Shown here in pieces: positions 36,064 to 46,565 of a DNA stretch of 64,000 nt. The notes under the pieces were generated by a model. It saw only the letters and a list, made by a program, of their open reading frames with translations. It had not been told where the DNA came from and ran no database searches. Source of the stretch: Panicum virgatum (lineage: Eukaryota; Streptophyta; Magnoliopsida; Poales; Poaceae); assembly GCF_016808335.1 (NCBI RefSeq), contig NC_053146.1, positions 37,940,470-38,004,469 of the forward strand, in the 5' to 3' direction. Position 1 is the stretch's first letter. Each line of letters starts with the position of its first letter. Position numbers and translations under genes: made by a program.

Positions 36064-39000
36064 TGTGACACCTCTGGTGTCAGTTTAACCAAAACCAGTC
36101 AATTAACATAACTTCACACACAAATGAGCTAAGAAAACTTAAACAAGAACCCTATATCTAGTTTTTACAAACTTGTGTGTAAATGTATGAGTGCATGTGT
36201 TTGAGTGCAATAAGCTTGAAAAACAATGTTTGGTACACTTTTAAAACTTGACTTGACATGAGTGGTAATAACACACTAAAGTACACCTTTCATAATGATC
36301 TATAAACTTTCTATGCAAATCAAATCCAAACTGGAAAGCCCTCATATGCAAAGATCAATGGAACCATTATTTGATTTATGAAGAGCTACTAGTTTAAACA
36401 AAATAAAAATTTGAACAAAAGGTTAAACATTCCTTTAGCACATAATAATAATAAATATTTATACAAAACAATAATGCATCCATGTATATGAGTATGTGTG
36501 GATATAAAACTTGTAGAACTCTCATGCTCAATTTGTCACAAAAATTTAGTATAAAGACACACTCATATTTTTGGGGCACATAGTTTAATTTAAAAATACT
36601 TTTGCTAATTCAAAATTTAAACATTCAAATAAACAAGAGCTCTATTTCTAGTATTAAGGGAGTTAAAATAACTTCAAACCAATGCAAAGAAGCCTATGAA
36701 AATGAATAGGCATATTCACCATGTCATGTTAAACAAAAGTCTAGTTGAAGCCTAGGAGTAAAAGTGCCAAAATTCACATGAAATGATAAGTACTTTAGAT
36801 GGCAGTTTTTGAAATAATTAAATAACTCTCAAACCACTGCTCGAATAAAAAGTGCATAACATGAAAGTTGTAGATCTCAAAAAACTGAGCAAAAGTGGTA
36901 TTCAACACTTTTTCATTTGACGCCCAGAAGAGGGAGAAAATTTGAAATTATAGAACTGAGTTTTGAACTTTGGATTATTTACGAGACTGCCACTGCCAGC
37001 ACACCTCTCTCCTCTCACGCCGTCCGTACTCCGGCGACGGCAAACCGCCCCGGGAACGGCCGTAAGGGCTTGAGCGCCCCTGGTTTTGCTCGGAACCGCG
37101 TCGCCCTGGCTCGTCCTCCGCTTGCCACGCTCCCATGGTTACCTACACGGCCGCCACGACGCCCGCCATGCGCCACGCCGCCCAAACGGCGTCGCCGCTC
37201 GCCGTCGACTGCCTCCGTCCCCGGCCCGACCGAATCAACCTCCCCCGGATGGCGCACTGCACTCCCAGGAGCGCCCACCCTCTCCTTCACCGCCTATCAA
37301 ACGACCTCAAGCCCCCTCGCGCGCCCAGACCCCATCCACCGTGGCCATTGGCGCCGGCGAGCTAAGCTCGTCACGGACCGGCCGCCCCAGCCCCACATTG
37401 CCCAGACCGGCAACACCACCACCCTCCCAGACCTCTACCGAAGCTCTACGACCCGGCCGCCCAGCCCTACAGCCAGCAGAGCGCCGCCGCGTCGGAGCAG
37501 ACCCTCCGCCGTCCGCCCCTCGCCGTGGAGAGCCCAGCTCCGACCACCTCCGCTCCTCCCACGACCACCCAAGGGTAGCTCTCGAGCCCCTCTCCATTTT
37601 CCCCCACTTTCCCCTCGCCGTCGGCCATCCCCATCACTGGGAACCGCTGCACAAACCCTCCCCTGTTCTGTGAGTTCCGCCAGGGACCCCAAGTTAAAAG
37701 AAACGAAACTTCCAGGGGTCAAACTGCAAAATGTGATTAAACTTCAAAATAGTGAATTTCAAAAATGCCTAGAAAATTGTATAAAAATCAGAAAAATTCA
37801 AACTAAAATGTTTTGGAATCCTTGGAACAAGATCTGCAAGTTTTGTTACATGCATATGTTCATAATCTTCCTACATTTTAATCTACAAAAATGATTAGAA
37901 TAAATGGGCTATGTTTGTTCTAGGTGTTGTGCTCAGTAACCATAGCTGGTTTTTGGCTACGTGATGTTTTGCAATGTTTCTAGTACCTGGTAAAAATTTG
38001 AATGACTTGTGACACCATTAACTAGGTCAAAATTCCAAGATTCCTAAATCTACTAGTATTGCTCATGTATTAATGCTGGTAGAAATAATGAGGTTCTGTG
38101 TATGAAACTTTTTCGTTGTATGCATGTCACTAAAAACTTACTTTTGCGAAAGTTTGAGAAATTTTAGATCAGTCTAACTATATATTTGATTTAAAGCTTG
38201 TTAAGTAAGCTTCAATTATGATAAATAGTTCCTTTGCTTTGAAAAATATAATAATATTTGTGGAACTCTATTTTAGTCATATATTTATATATGTAAAGTT
38301 TGAGATTCATGTCATGAACAGGACTGTAGATGTAAAATATGCATGTTATATCATGTTTAGATTTGCTATTTTTGTTCTGGAAGAAATCTGTCATATCTGT
38401 TCTTCATCTTTAGATATGTTACTAGTTAGAATGAGAAATAGCTATGGTAAAAGTTTCACATGCAGTACTTGTCATATTAAAGTCCAAATGAATATGCATG
38501 TTCATATCTAGTTTAATGCATGAGTAATTCATATTCTAGAAATAATGCCTGAAAATTTTACTGAAGCATGTTTAGTCCATGTTTAGGCTCTGGTAAAAGT
38601 TTGAGGACCATATTCCAAGTATAACTCTCTGTAGAATTAACCTTATTTAATAGCATGCTAAATTTGTTCATTTTATCACCTCTAATTTATAAGTACATAA
38701 AATCTGGAAAAATTACAGTACTGATTAGATGCTTTGTAGATGCTCCCGTAAAATTTGTAGCACGAGAACCCAAGTCAAACTTTCTGTGCAAAAAGGTGAA
38801 GAAACTAGAGTAATCTACTTACATGCTTTGTTATGGTTAATTGCTTTATGATTAGATGCTGAAAACTATACCATAGATGCTAGAGTATCTGATCTGTGCT
38901 ACTTAAATTTTTCATCACTAGCTCATGAGTAGATTTGTTGTTATGAATAGTGAAAGCATGCTATGTTTTAATGATAAAAATGAAAACCAAACCACACAGC

Positions 39001-40769
39001 TCTTTTATGAAGTAAAGTGAATTTAAAAACTACTCTATAAACGATTGCCCAGAAAATAAAGTTAACTAAGACCACCACAACAGACACATGCTATACTGGA
39101 CTACAACTTTATAGTGAAGGAAAGAAATATGTTTATATCATGTTGTAACAATATCATTTCTGCATGCATATAGAAACGGTAAATCTACTCGACGGTGATT
39201 ACGAATTGGTGCCCGTGAATACTACCACTCCGGAGAGTGTCTCTCTTAATATTACTGACTTGAATCAAGACCCAAACCAATGTTCGGAAGAGCCCAAGGC
39301 TACTTTTGAATAGTGCCCAAGAAGGCAAGCCCCGGTGCATAATACCATTATTTTACACATTATATTCATCTTACTATTTGTATATGTTGTAATAATTTTT
39401 ATTGCGCATTTACGTTTTCTAGGAGTTGATCGAAAATCTTAGGTGCGTGATCCCTAGGTACCTATGTTTGTTATCCGGATCTTTTTCTCGACTAGTTGCC
39501 CGCTAACTAGGTACGGTAAAAGTCGAGAGGTTTCCTGCCTTTCGCGAGATTATAGGAGTTGACTGACTTTAATTCCTGCTGAAATATAAGGACAACGAGC
39601 GGGGTTGTGTAGTTGTGATACCCCGCTGGTGTAGTCCAAAATGGTTAAGGTCGCGGTGTGTGGCTCATTTCGTTAAGCGTTTGAAAGTACTAGCCACATA
39701 CCGAGAAATATGGTAATCGGTAAGCTTAAGTACCTGATTGGACCAGCGAGTGTAACGATCTCGCACCCTCTTGTTAGAAGTAGGTTTTATTTTTGTCCGG
39801 ACGTACGGGTGCAGAGACATCGGGCTCTGTAGTCGGGGAGGGTGTGCCGGATCCACGGACTGGAAAGAAAGGGGAACTGTAGCGTGGGCGGGAGCGAAGT
39901 CGATCCCCATGCTTGTGGTCTAGGTTCCCCTGGCCAGGTTGAAATTCGATTCGGAATCGTGCGCCTCTCACGGCATGAGATTGCTTAATGTTTTCGGTCA
40001 CACAGAGTAACAAGTGGAACATGCTGATGATAATACTGCTGGATGATTAAAATGATTGCTCTACCATGTTTGTGTAGAGATAGATGCAAACTTAGAATGG
40101 TTAATCCAACTGGAAGATGGCTAAATAAAATCTGAAAATAAGGATCAACATTTAGTGGCGTTTTTGGCAAAACAAACCCCAGCAACCAAAAAGCCTTGCA
40201 TGTCTAGTTATCGGACTATGTTATATCCGGTGATGGGTCAGTCTTGCTGAGTATTAGTATACTCAGCCTTGCTTGTGGCACTTTTTTTCAGGTACTAACT
40301 TCGAAAATCTGTTTGCAAGTCTTACTTGGCCATGTACCTTGCCTCCGGGCTGGTCTCTTGAGTGGGATGGCCCTTCAGCTGGTGCTGACCACTCTCCTGC
40401 TGAGTGACGTGTTTCATATGGGCTTTATCGATACGTCATTTCCTTTTGTTAGATGTTTTATTGCTTCCGCTGAGACTATGACACTTGAATAATTTGTGTA
40501 GTTTGGAATTTTGTAATACTTTGCTACTCTGAACATGGTTTGTAATAAATTTCTCTTCCGCTGCAATCACTCTGAGATGTATGAAATGTCCTGTGTTGTA
40601 ATCTCTGGGCTCACCTTCGTGTGAGTGTTGTCTGCTGATTCTGGAATAGCGTGGCTTTTATCGAGGCTTCACTCGAGGAACTACCGGTGAGTGCCAAATT
40701 TGGGTCAGAGTTGCTTAGCAACAAAGATCAGTGCACCCGGGCCCAGTAGTTTTGGGTGGTTCCGCCACA
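36064..40769 (+). repeat. E2 3' LTR
   Basis: 4706 bp, matching 26803-31505 throughout with scattered substitutions and small indels (for example a 5-bp TTGAC duplication near 36250). The TATA position is changed (TATCAAA). Ends TTCCGCCACA at 40769. Confidence 0.93.
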
Positions 40770-40774
40770 CATTG

Positions 40775-41237
40775 CGCGGGGCGCTGGGCTCAGGCGCGGG
40801 GTGGAGCTGGGCCGGTCGCAGCCTTGCTGGGCCGAGCGCGGGGCGAACGGGCTGGCGAGGGTGCTGGGCTGGCACGCTGGTTGGGCCGGTGAGAAGGAAA
40901 AGGGGCACTGGGCTGGGTCGATGCGGGAGCTGGTGGGCTGCAGTGGGTTGGGTTGGTTAGGGTGATGGGCTGGGTTGGTTTTCTTCCATTTTCTTCTCCC
41001 TTTTCTTTTTTCTAATTCAAACCAAACTAAACCTATTTGAATTTGAATTCAAACCACATTCAATCAAATAAAATTATGCACCAGCATGTATGCACAAACA
41101 TGTCGAACCTAGAAAATTTTAATTACTTATGAAAGAAAATTAATTTAAATGCAAGATTAAGCATATAAACCTTAGAAAATTAAATAAAGACAATTAAATT
41201 TATTATTAAATACTGAAATTTAGATTAGAGTGTTACA
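40775..41237 (-). repeat. E1 5' LTR, remaining part
   Basis: Continues the E1 5' LTR after E2 and matches 22408-22882 closely, ending GTGTTACA at 41237. CCTCC follows and the Athila protease frame resumes. Confidence 0.9.
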
Positions 41238-41242
41238 CCTCC

Positions 41243-41520
41243 AGCTAGCGGATTCTTCAGTCCGCCATCCAGAGGGAATCGTTGAATACATTCCAGTCAA
41301 AAATCGAGACTACTTCATTCCGGTTGACTTCGTAGTGCTCGACATGGAAATATCAAAAGAAACACCGCTTATCCTTGGGCGGCCATTCCTGAGCACTGCT
41401 GGAGCACACATCGATGTAGGAGCTGGAGAAATCTGCTTCAACATCAACGGAAAAGAAGAAAAGTTCCCGTTCCAGCCCAAGAAAGAACAATGCTCAATGA
41501 TCAACACCAAATCTGGATAG
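41243..41520 (+). pseudogene. Athila protease, 3' part
   Basis: This resumes the protease directly after E1. The segments QLADSSVRHPEGI, FVVLDMEISKETPLILGRPF and GAHIDVGAGEICF are the second half of the retropepsin fold (the ILGRPFL flap/dimer region). A TAG stop falls at 41518-41520. The reverse transcriptase normally following is missing. Read with 15439-15796 it was one gene before insertion. Confidence 0.88.
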
Positions 41521-42385
41521 GGCACGCAAGAAAAAATTCGAAGTGACTTCTCCCGATCAAGAACCAACGACCACACGGACCACAAAGAAATCAAAGAAGG
41601 AGTAGCGTAAGGTTGCAAGTTCGTCTTCATCCACTTCTCCAGGACAGGCCGAACAATGGTAAGAAAAGTAGGAGAAAGGTCCCGCTCGTCAGACTCAAAA
41701 CGACGAGCCCTTTCCAAAGGTAAATCAGTACGTATCTCATATTTATTTTCCACCATTTTGCTTTTCTCGACTTTTTGGTTTTTCCCACTGCATAATTGAA
41801 TTTTCAAAACACCCTTTCATGCTAGAATCTTTTCTAGCACTTTTTTCTGCTATTTAAAAAAAATTAAAAAATATATTCTGAGCATTAAAATCCTTTCAAA
41901 AATAATTTTGAACATCTTTTGAAGCAAAGTTTTGCCAGGCACCCAAGTTTTCAAAGTTTATGGCCGTCAGGGAGCACCTGGGCCCTGGCTGTCAGCTAGA
42001 GGGCCCACAGGGGGGCCGGCCGAACCCTAGGGTTAGCCGACCCCACCTGGCAACGGCTCCCTGCCAACTTTTTTCAACGGCTAGTAGCCATTGTGTCTAG
42101 CTCCTAGCTGTTGTACCCGGCCATTCTCTCTTTAAATAGAGGCCGAGAGGTGGGTGTTGAGCTCTCACACTCAACTCTCATTTCACTCACTCCCTCTCAA
42201 ACTCTCTCAAGCTTTGCTCTAGGGTTTTCATTGGATTTTTGCTCAAATTTGAATTCAAGAAACCTCTCTCTCTCTCTCATTTCTTTGCTGCTAGAAAAGA
42301 AGGAACAACTCACGGGTAAGAACATTCATTTCGATTTCACTAACGTAACCCGTTTCGAGTTGCACGTGTTTTGTTTTGTCCAAAA
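41521..42385 (+). promoter_or_regulatory. Athila spacer with TATA-type promoter for ORF2
   Basis: No RT or other coding domain. TTTAAATA at 42131-42138 lies about 250 bp before the ORF2 start and is followed by a CT-rich leader (42160-42300), a plant-like 5' UTR. A GTAAGA donor-like site at 42314 has no obvious acceptor before the ATG. It could be a subgenomic promoter or an older LTR promoter brought close by the pol deletion. Confidence 0.4.
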
Positions 42386-43897
42386 ATGAAGGGCATAGGG
42401 CGGAAGGTTTCCGGCGCATTCAAAAAGATGATGGGTGGAAGTTCATCTCGTTCTTGGGGTGGCTCGAGCTCGCACACTCCTGAACCGACACCTACACCAA
42501 GCACGATGGACTATGAAGAAGAAGAACAACATGAAGAGATGAAAGCCGAACCGCAAACCGAGGCCATAGAAATTGACGAAGATGACGCTCTCTACCTCGA
42601 CTTACGAGATGATCGTGAACGACAAGGCTACGCCATCCTCAAGAACCGAAGCTTCGTCCACACCCGAGCCTTCGATCCGGAACTCCCCATCAAAACAGGT
42701 ATGTACGAAGACTTCGCTAATATTTAGCATGCAATTGGATGGGACAACTTCGTTCCCATTGAGGAGTATGGTTCTCGACTCCTCACCACCCAATTTCTTT
42801 GCACTCTTCGGGAGGTGGAAAACTGGATTCATTTTTTATTTTTCAGGAAAGGGTATTTGCTTTTTTGGAAAAATTTTGCCGGCCACCTCGATTTCAACAA
42901 ACACTGGCCAATTTCTCTTGAGCAAGCTTGCCGTGGTTTTAATCGTCATGAGTTTTGGGGCCAGATTTTGAGTCAAGTTGTCCATGGAAAGTTTGCACCT
43001 CGGTGCAGCGATATTCATAATCCAACTCTTCAATTGATGGACAAGTGGTTAGCCATCACTCTCTTTCCAAGAGATAATGTCCGAGCCGTGCACAACGATG
43101 AGTTGCTCATACTATATGCCATGGTCAACAAGATCAAAATCTCCCCCGCACAAACTTTGGTTAAGCAATGGCTTTCAAATTTCAAAATGGGTCCTATTGA
43201 GTGCATTTCTTTTATTACTCGTATCACAACACATATCGGTGCCTTAGAGGGGAATTTCATTCCTTTCATTGAGGGCGACCATACGTATATCGACGAGGCC
43301 TATTTGATCCAAGGTCACACACTCAAAAAAGGCCCGGATGACTTTTTGATTTTCTTTTTCTTGGGCCATACAAATGAGATTCTGCTGCCCAATGCGGAGT
43401 TCCATTTGTATAATTGTCATTCGCTAACCATCCCTCTCATTCCACGAGAAGGGGGCCGTAGACATAGCTCTTCTGGTTTGCTTGGCAGGATGACAAAAAG
43501 CACGGCCAGAAGGGAAGCAGCACCGACACCACCGCCTCAGCAGCCACAGTACTCATATCAGCATGAGGCAGGTGGTTCGTCTTGGCACAGTGCTAGCACT
43601 GAGAAGTGGGCATGGCAGGCACCAAGCCGTCGGTCCACCAGTTACAGCTCCAGCGGAGCCCCGAGCCTCACTAGAGGGACGGCCTCATCCCGAGGGTTCA
43701 GCACCATCACCCAGCAGCTAGGTGAGCTGCGGGTACAGAGTGACAACATCCAAGATACGCTGCACCAACACATCGAGACATCCCAAGCATGGCAGCGTCA
43801 CACTGGCGAAAGACTCCACGACATGGAGCAGAGGCAGCTGCAGCGCCAGGAGGTGTGGAGGGCCTACTGCCGTTGGACAGGTTTTAATCTCGACTAA
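42386..43897 (+). pseudogene. Athila-type ORF2 (putative plant transposon protein)
   Basis: About 503 codons starting MKGIGRKVSGAFKKMMGG, with one in-frame TAG at 42725-42727 where the family has tryptophan. The conserved core (RQGYAILKNRSFVHTRAFDP, GSRLLTTQFLCTLREVENW, FAGHLDFNKHWPISLEQACR, HNPTLQLMDKWLAITLFPRD) is the domain found in grass Athila-related second ORFs, annotated as putative plant transposon protein. The C-terminal 130 residues are low-complexity, Ser/Gln-rich and coiled-coil-like (TQQLGELRVQSDNIQDTLHQ). I see no clear signal peptide or transmembrane helix, so an envelope role is not supported here. Function unknown. Confidence 0.8.
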
Positions 43898-44994
43898 CCG
43901 TAGTAAGCCAGAAGCTAGCTTCGGGGAAGACCCCCACGAGAGGTAACTTGTATCATGTATCTTTACCGCTTTCCAAAACTTGTATGAAACCAAATAAAAA
44001 TTTGCAAAACCTAGAAAACTCATAAAAATTTGCATAACTAAAAATAAATAAAAATTTGCAAAACCTAGAAAACACCAAAAATATTTCTTTAATATATGTA
44101 GTAAGCATGGTGTGAGTTTTTCTTGTTGAGATGATGAATAGTTTCTCTGTTAATTTCCTTCATATGCCTAGTTACAACTTTATGCTCTACCTAGTTTTGA
44201 GTTCGTTGGCTAAAAGTTCAAATCTTAAACTTGAAACTTGTGGGTAGCAAAAAGTATGATCCGAATCTAAGTTGTTGTGAGCTATGATATGGTTAAGTAG
44301 AGTTGCTATGATCTTCTCCTATGTGATGCTTGATATCCGGAGTATTTAATTTTCAAAAACACAAAAATAAAATAAAATTCCTCGATGATATGAAATTTCT
44401 ATCCAAAGCCATATGTTTTTTTCATTGCAAAACTTCCACATATGCAACTTTCTATCTCATTGAGCTTTGTCAAATTGTTGTGACCCTTAGTGAGATTCAT
44501 TTCATACTTTCATGATCAAGATCACGTACACGTTTCCACCACATGCTATGCTTCTACACTAGAAGTAAGCAAACATCCATCGATCCATAAAATAAAACTC
44601 CATATCAATGTATGACATCTCTCTCTCAAAAAATTATATCATGGATATGGGCTGTGCAAAAAGAAATAAAAGATTCATACCCAAAAAATATATGTCATAT
44701 GTTTTGGCATGTCAAAAAAATATAGAAAATAAAAAATGCATGCCAAAAAAATATGACACATACTTAGGCATGTTAAAAAAAAAGAGACGAGAAAAAAAAA
44801 AGATAGCCCCTTACCTCTGTCGGTTGATTTCGCTCCCCCGAGAGTCTGCCCCTCCGCTCCGCTGAAAAAATGCGCTTCTCGCCTCTACCTACTTCCCCGT
44901 GCGCTCCGGCGGTTCCCCACCCCACACCCCCACCCTCACGCGACACCCCCGGGGGGGTTATCCCCCCGTGCAGTCCCGACGCGAGGCGGTCTCC
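43898..44994 (+). other. Athila 3' non-coding region and GC-rich flank
   Basis: AT-rich to about 44820, with repeated AAATAAAAATTTGCA (43990-44070) and CATGCCAAAAAAATATG-type motifs (44680-44790). The last ~180 bp are GC-rich and form the left flank of the MULE. No gene seen and no LTR end placed. Confidence 0.4.
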
Positions 44995-45003
44995 CCCACG
45001 CTT

Positions 45004-45245
45004 GAATTTTTTTATTTCTAACCTTTTTTAATAATATTTTAATTTCAACCCATATTGGTTTTTATTTGCAGGGAGTAGCCCGTTTGGTCGCGCCACTTGC
45101 CCTAGCGTGACAGATAGCCTCTGTCGCGCCAGTGCATGTGGCGTGACAGTGTGGCCACGCTAGCGGCCCGAGCCAACGCTGCGCCGCATCGGCGATGACG
45201 TGGCCCTCCCTGTCGCGCCACATGCACTAGCGCGACAAGACTGTC
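45004..45245 (+). repeat. MULE left terminal inverted repeat
   Basis: Matches the reverse complement of ~52700-52900. It contains several TGTCGCGCCA / TGGCG(C/T)GACA units and one extra ~42-bp inverted-motif module (about 45097-45137) that the right repeat lacks. Confidence 0.85.
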
Positions 45246-45252
45246 GCTCCAT

Positions 45253-46326
45253 GCGGCCTCGAGGCAAGTTTGTATGATATCTTACCGGCACCATGGTCTC
45301 CTAAACTGCGTTAAAGAGCACATGGATGGATTTCCACCTCTTGTGCATAGGTGGTGCATCCGACACTTTCCAGCAAATATGTGGAGGCGTCAGAAAAAGA
45401 AAGAACTAATTGGGAAACTAAATTTGTTGTGTTCAGTGCGCACGGAGAAAGCTTTTGAAGAAAAACTTGCTGATTTAGAAAAGGACATGAATGAGAGGGC
45501 CAAGGAGTGGTTGAAAGGTGAAATGGTGGACAAGGACAAATGAGCTCTTGCTTATGATGACGGGGGGTGGCGATACGATATCATGACCACAAACAACGCT
45601 GAGTCAGTGAACAATATATTCAAAGGTATTCGATCAAGACCTGTTGCTGGCATTGTAGAGTTCTCTTTCGAAAAGTTGAACGAGTACTTCATCGATAGAT
45701 GGGGGAAAGCTCGGAGTTTGTTGGACAAGGGTCAATAGTGGGGACTAATAGCGCATGAACACCTTGGGGATGCCGAGAATAGATCAGTGAACCAACTTGC
45801 AGTGCCTTACGGGCCTGAAAGAATGATTTATGGTGTTAGAGGAGCAGGTGGTACAAATATAGGAGGTGAGAGTCATGGAGGACGCCATTACAAAGTGGAC
45901 CTCAGATCTGGAGACTGTACTTGCATGACTCCACAATTGTTACACCTTCCATGCTCGCACCTAATAACGGCATGTAGGGCCCACGGTTTTTGTTTCAAAA
46001 GCCCCACTTACTTGAGTCCGTACTACGCTCGGTCGAACACAATCAAAATATGGGAGGCTAGTTTTGAACCTTACCTGGATCCATCTCAATGGCCGGAGTA
46101 CAAGGGAGTAGAGTACGTGCCGGATGCATCACTGTTGAAACCTAAGAAAGGAAGGAGGTGAAAGAAAAGGCTCAAAGGTGATATGGATGAGGCACAAGGT
46201 CGGGCTAGTGCAGACTGCGGAACCGGTGACTTTGATGAGGACAAGAGCCAAAACCGTTGCTCCAAGTGCCATAGATTTTGTTCTCAGTGCAAATGTAAGA
46301 AGAAAAAGAAATCTAAACGAAAATGA
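45253..46326 (+). pseudogene. MULE transposase (MURA-like), C-terminal half
   Basis: Enters right next to the left TIR at ISYRHHGLLNCVKEH. Family members have aspartate where this has tyrosine, so one DDE-region acid is lost, and everything N-terminal is deleted. Recognised blocks are HRWCIRHFPANMWRR, NNAESVNNIFKGIRSRPV, and a SWIM zinc finger with CTC ... CSH (DLRSGDCTCMTPQLLHLPCSH), followed by SPYYARSNTIKIWE. In-frame stops are TGA 45541-45543, TAG 45736-45738 and TGA 46159-46161. After the last, the frame continues to a basic Cys-rich tail (NRCSKCHRFCSQCKC). It would have cut and joined MULE ends; this copy cannot. Confidence 0.88.
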
Positions 46327-46565
46327 ACGGCCCAACCTAACCCGAGAAAGAGAAAAAGGCATAGCACACAGGTTTGTGCTTATTATGAATAATAATTAGC
46401 AATACAAGTTTAAATAGAGTTCATTATTACTCAGCAATCGTTGTTGCAATATTATTTATTGATCGTCTATATTTATTGTTTTAATTACCATGATCATTCT
46501 AAATACTTTTTTGGTTCATTTTTCTGTTGGTTCTAACAGATCATGTTTTGATTTGTCACTGCAGG

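Larger units (their letters stand above)
26803..40769 (+). mobile_element. E2: gag-only LTR retrotransposon with 4.7-kb LTRs
   Basis: LTRs at 26803-31505 (4703 bp) and 36064-40769 (4706 bp) flank a 4558-bp internal region. Target duplication is TGTTG (26798-26802) / CATTG (40770-40774). The empty site is readable as CATTG in the sibling LTR at 22403-22407. The primer site is TGACATCAGAGC at 31508-31519 and the purine tract is at 36047-36063. The only coding remnant is a gag with a zinc knuckle; pol is absent. The two LTRs look nearly identical by eye, so this is the most recent datable insertion in the nest. Confidence 0.93.
15797..41237 (-). mobile_element. E1: gag-only Del/Tekay-like LTR retrotransposon with nested insertions
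   Basis: Bounded by CCTCC at 15792-15796 and 41238-41242. Its own sequence consists of: 3' LTR (15797-18589 + 22149-22882), a 1.6-kb internal region (22883-24498), and 5' LTR (24499-26802 + 40775-41237). Polarity is minus: TGGTATCAGAGC (tRNA-iMet primer site) follows the LTR end at 24499, and a purine tract precedes the other LTR at 22883. Internal coding is reduced to a damaged gag. Two later insertions sit in its LTRs. The left end reads TATAACACCC instead of TGTAACACCC, a point change. Confidence 0.9.
13541..44900 (+). mobile_element. Athila-type Ty3/gypsy element, interrupted by E1
   Basis: The primer site, gag, protease and a downstream ORF2 occur in order on the + strand, split by the 25.4-kb E1 block. 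The protease reading continues exactly across the insertion once one CCTCC copy is removed. Nothing resembling reverse transcriptase, RNase H or integrase lies between protease (ends 41520) and ORF2 (starts 42386), so pol is deleted. Outer boundaries are approximate because neither LTR could be delimited. Confidence 0.75.

Noticed and set aside
42386..43897. Envelope protein for Athila ORF2
   Set aside because: No clear signal peptide or transmembrane anchor is visible, and the recognised core belongs to the putative plant transposon protein family.
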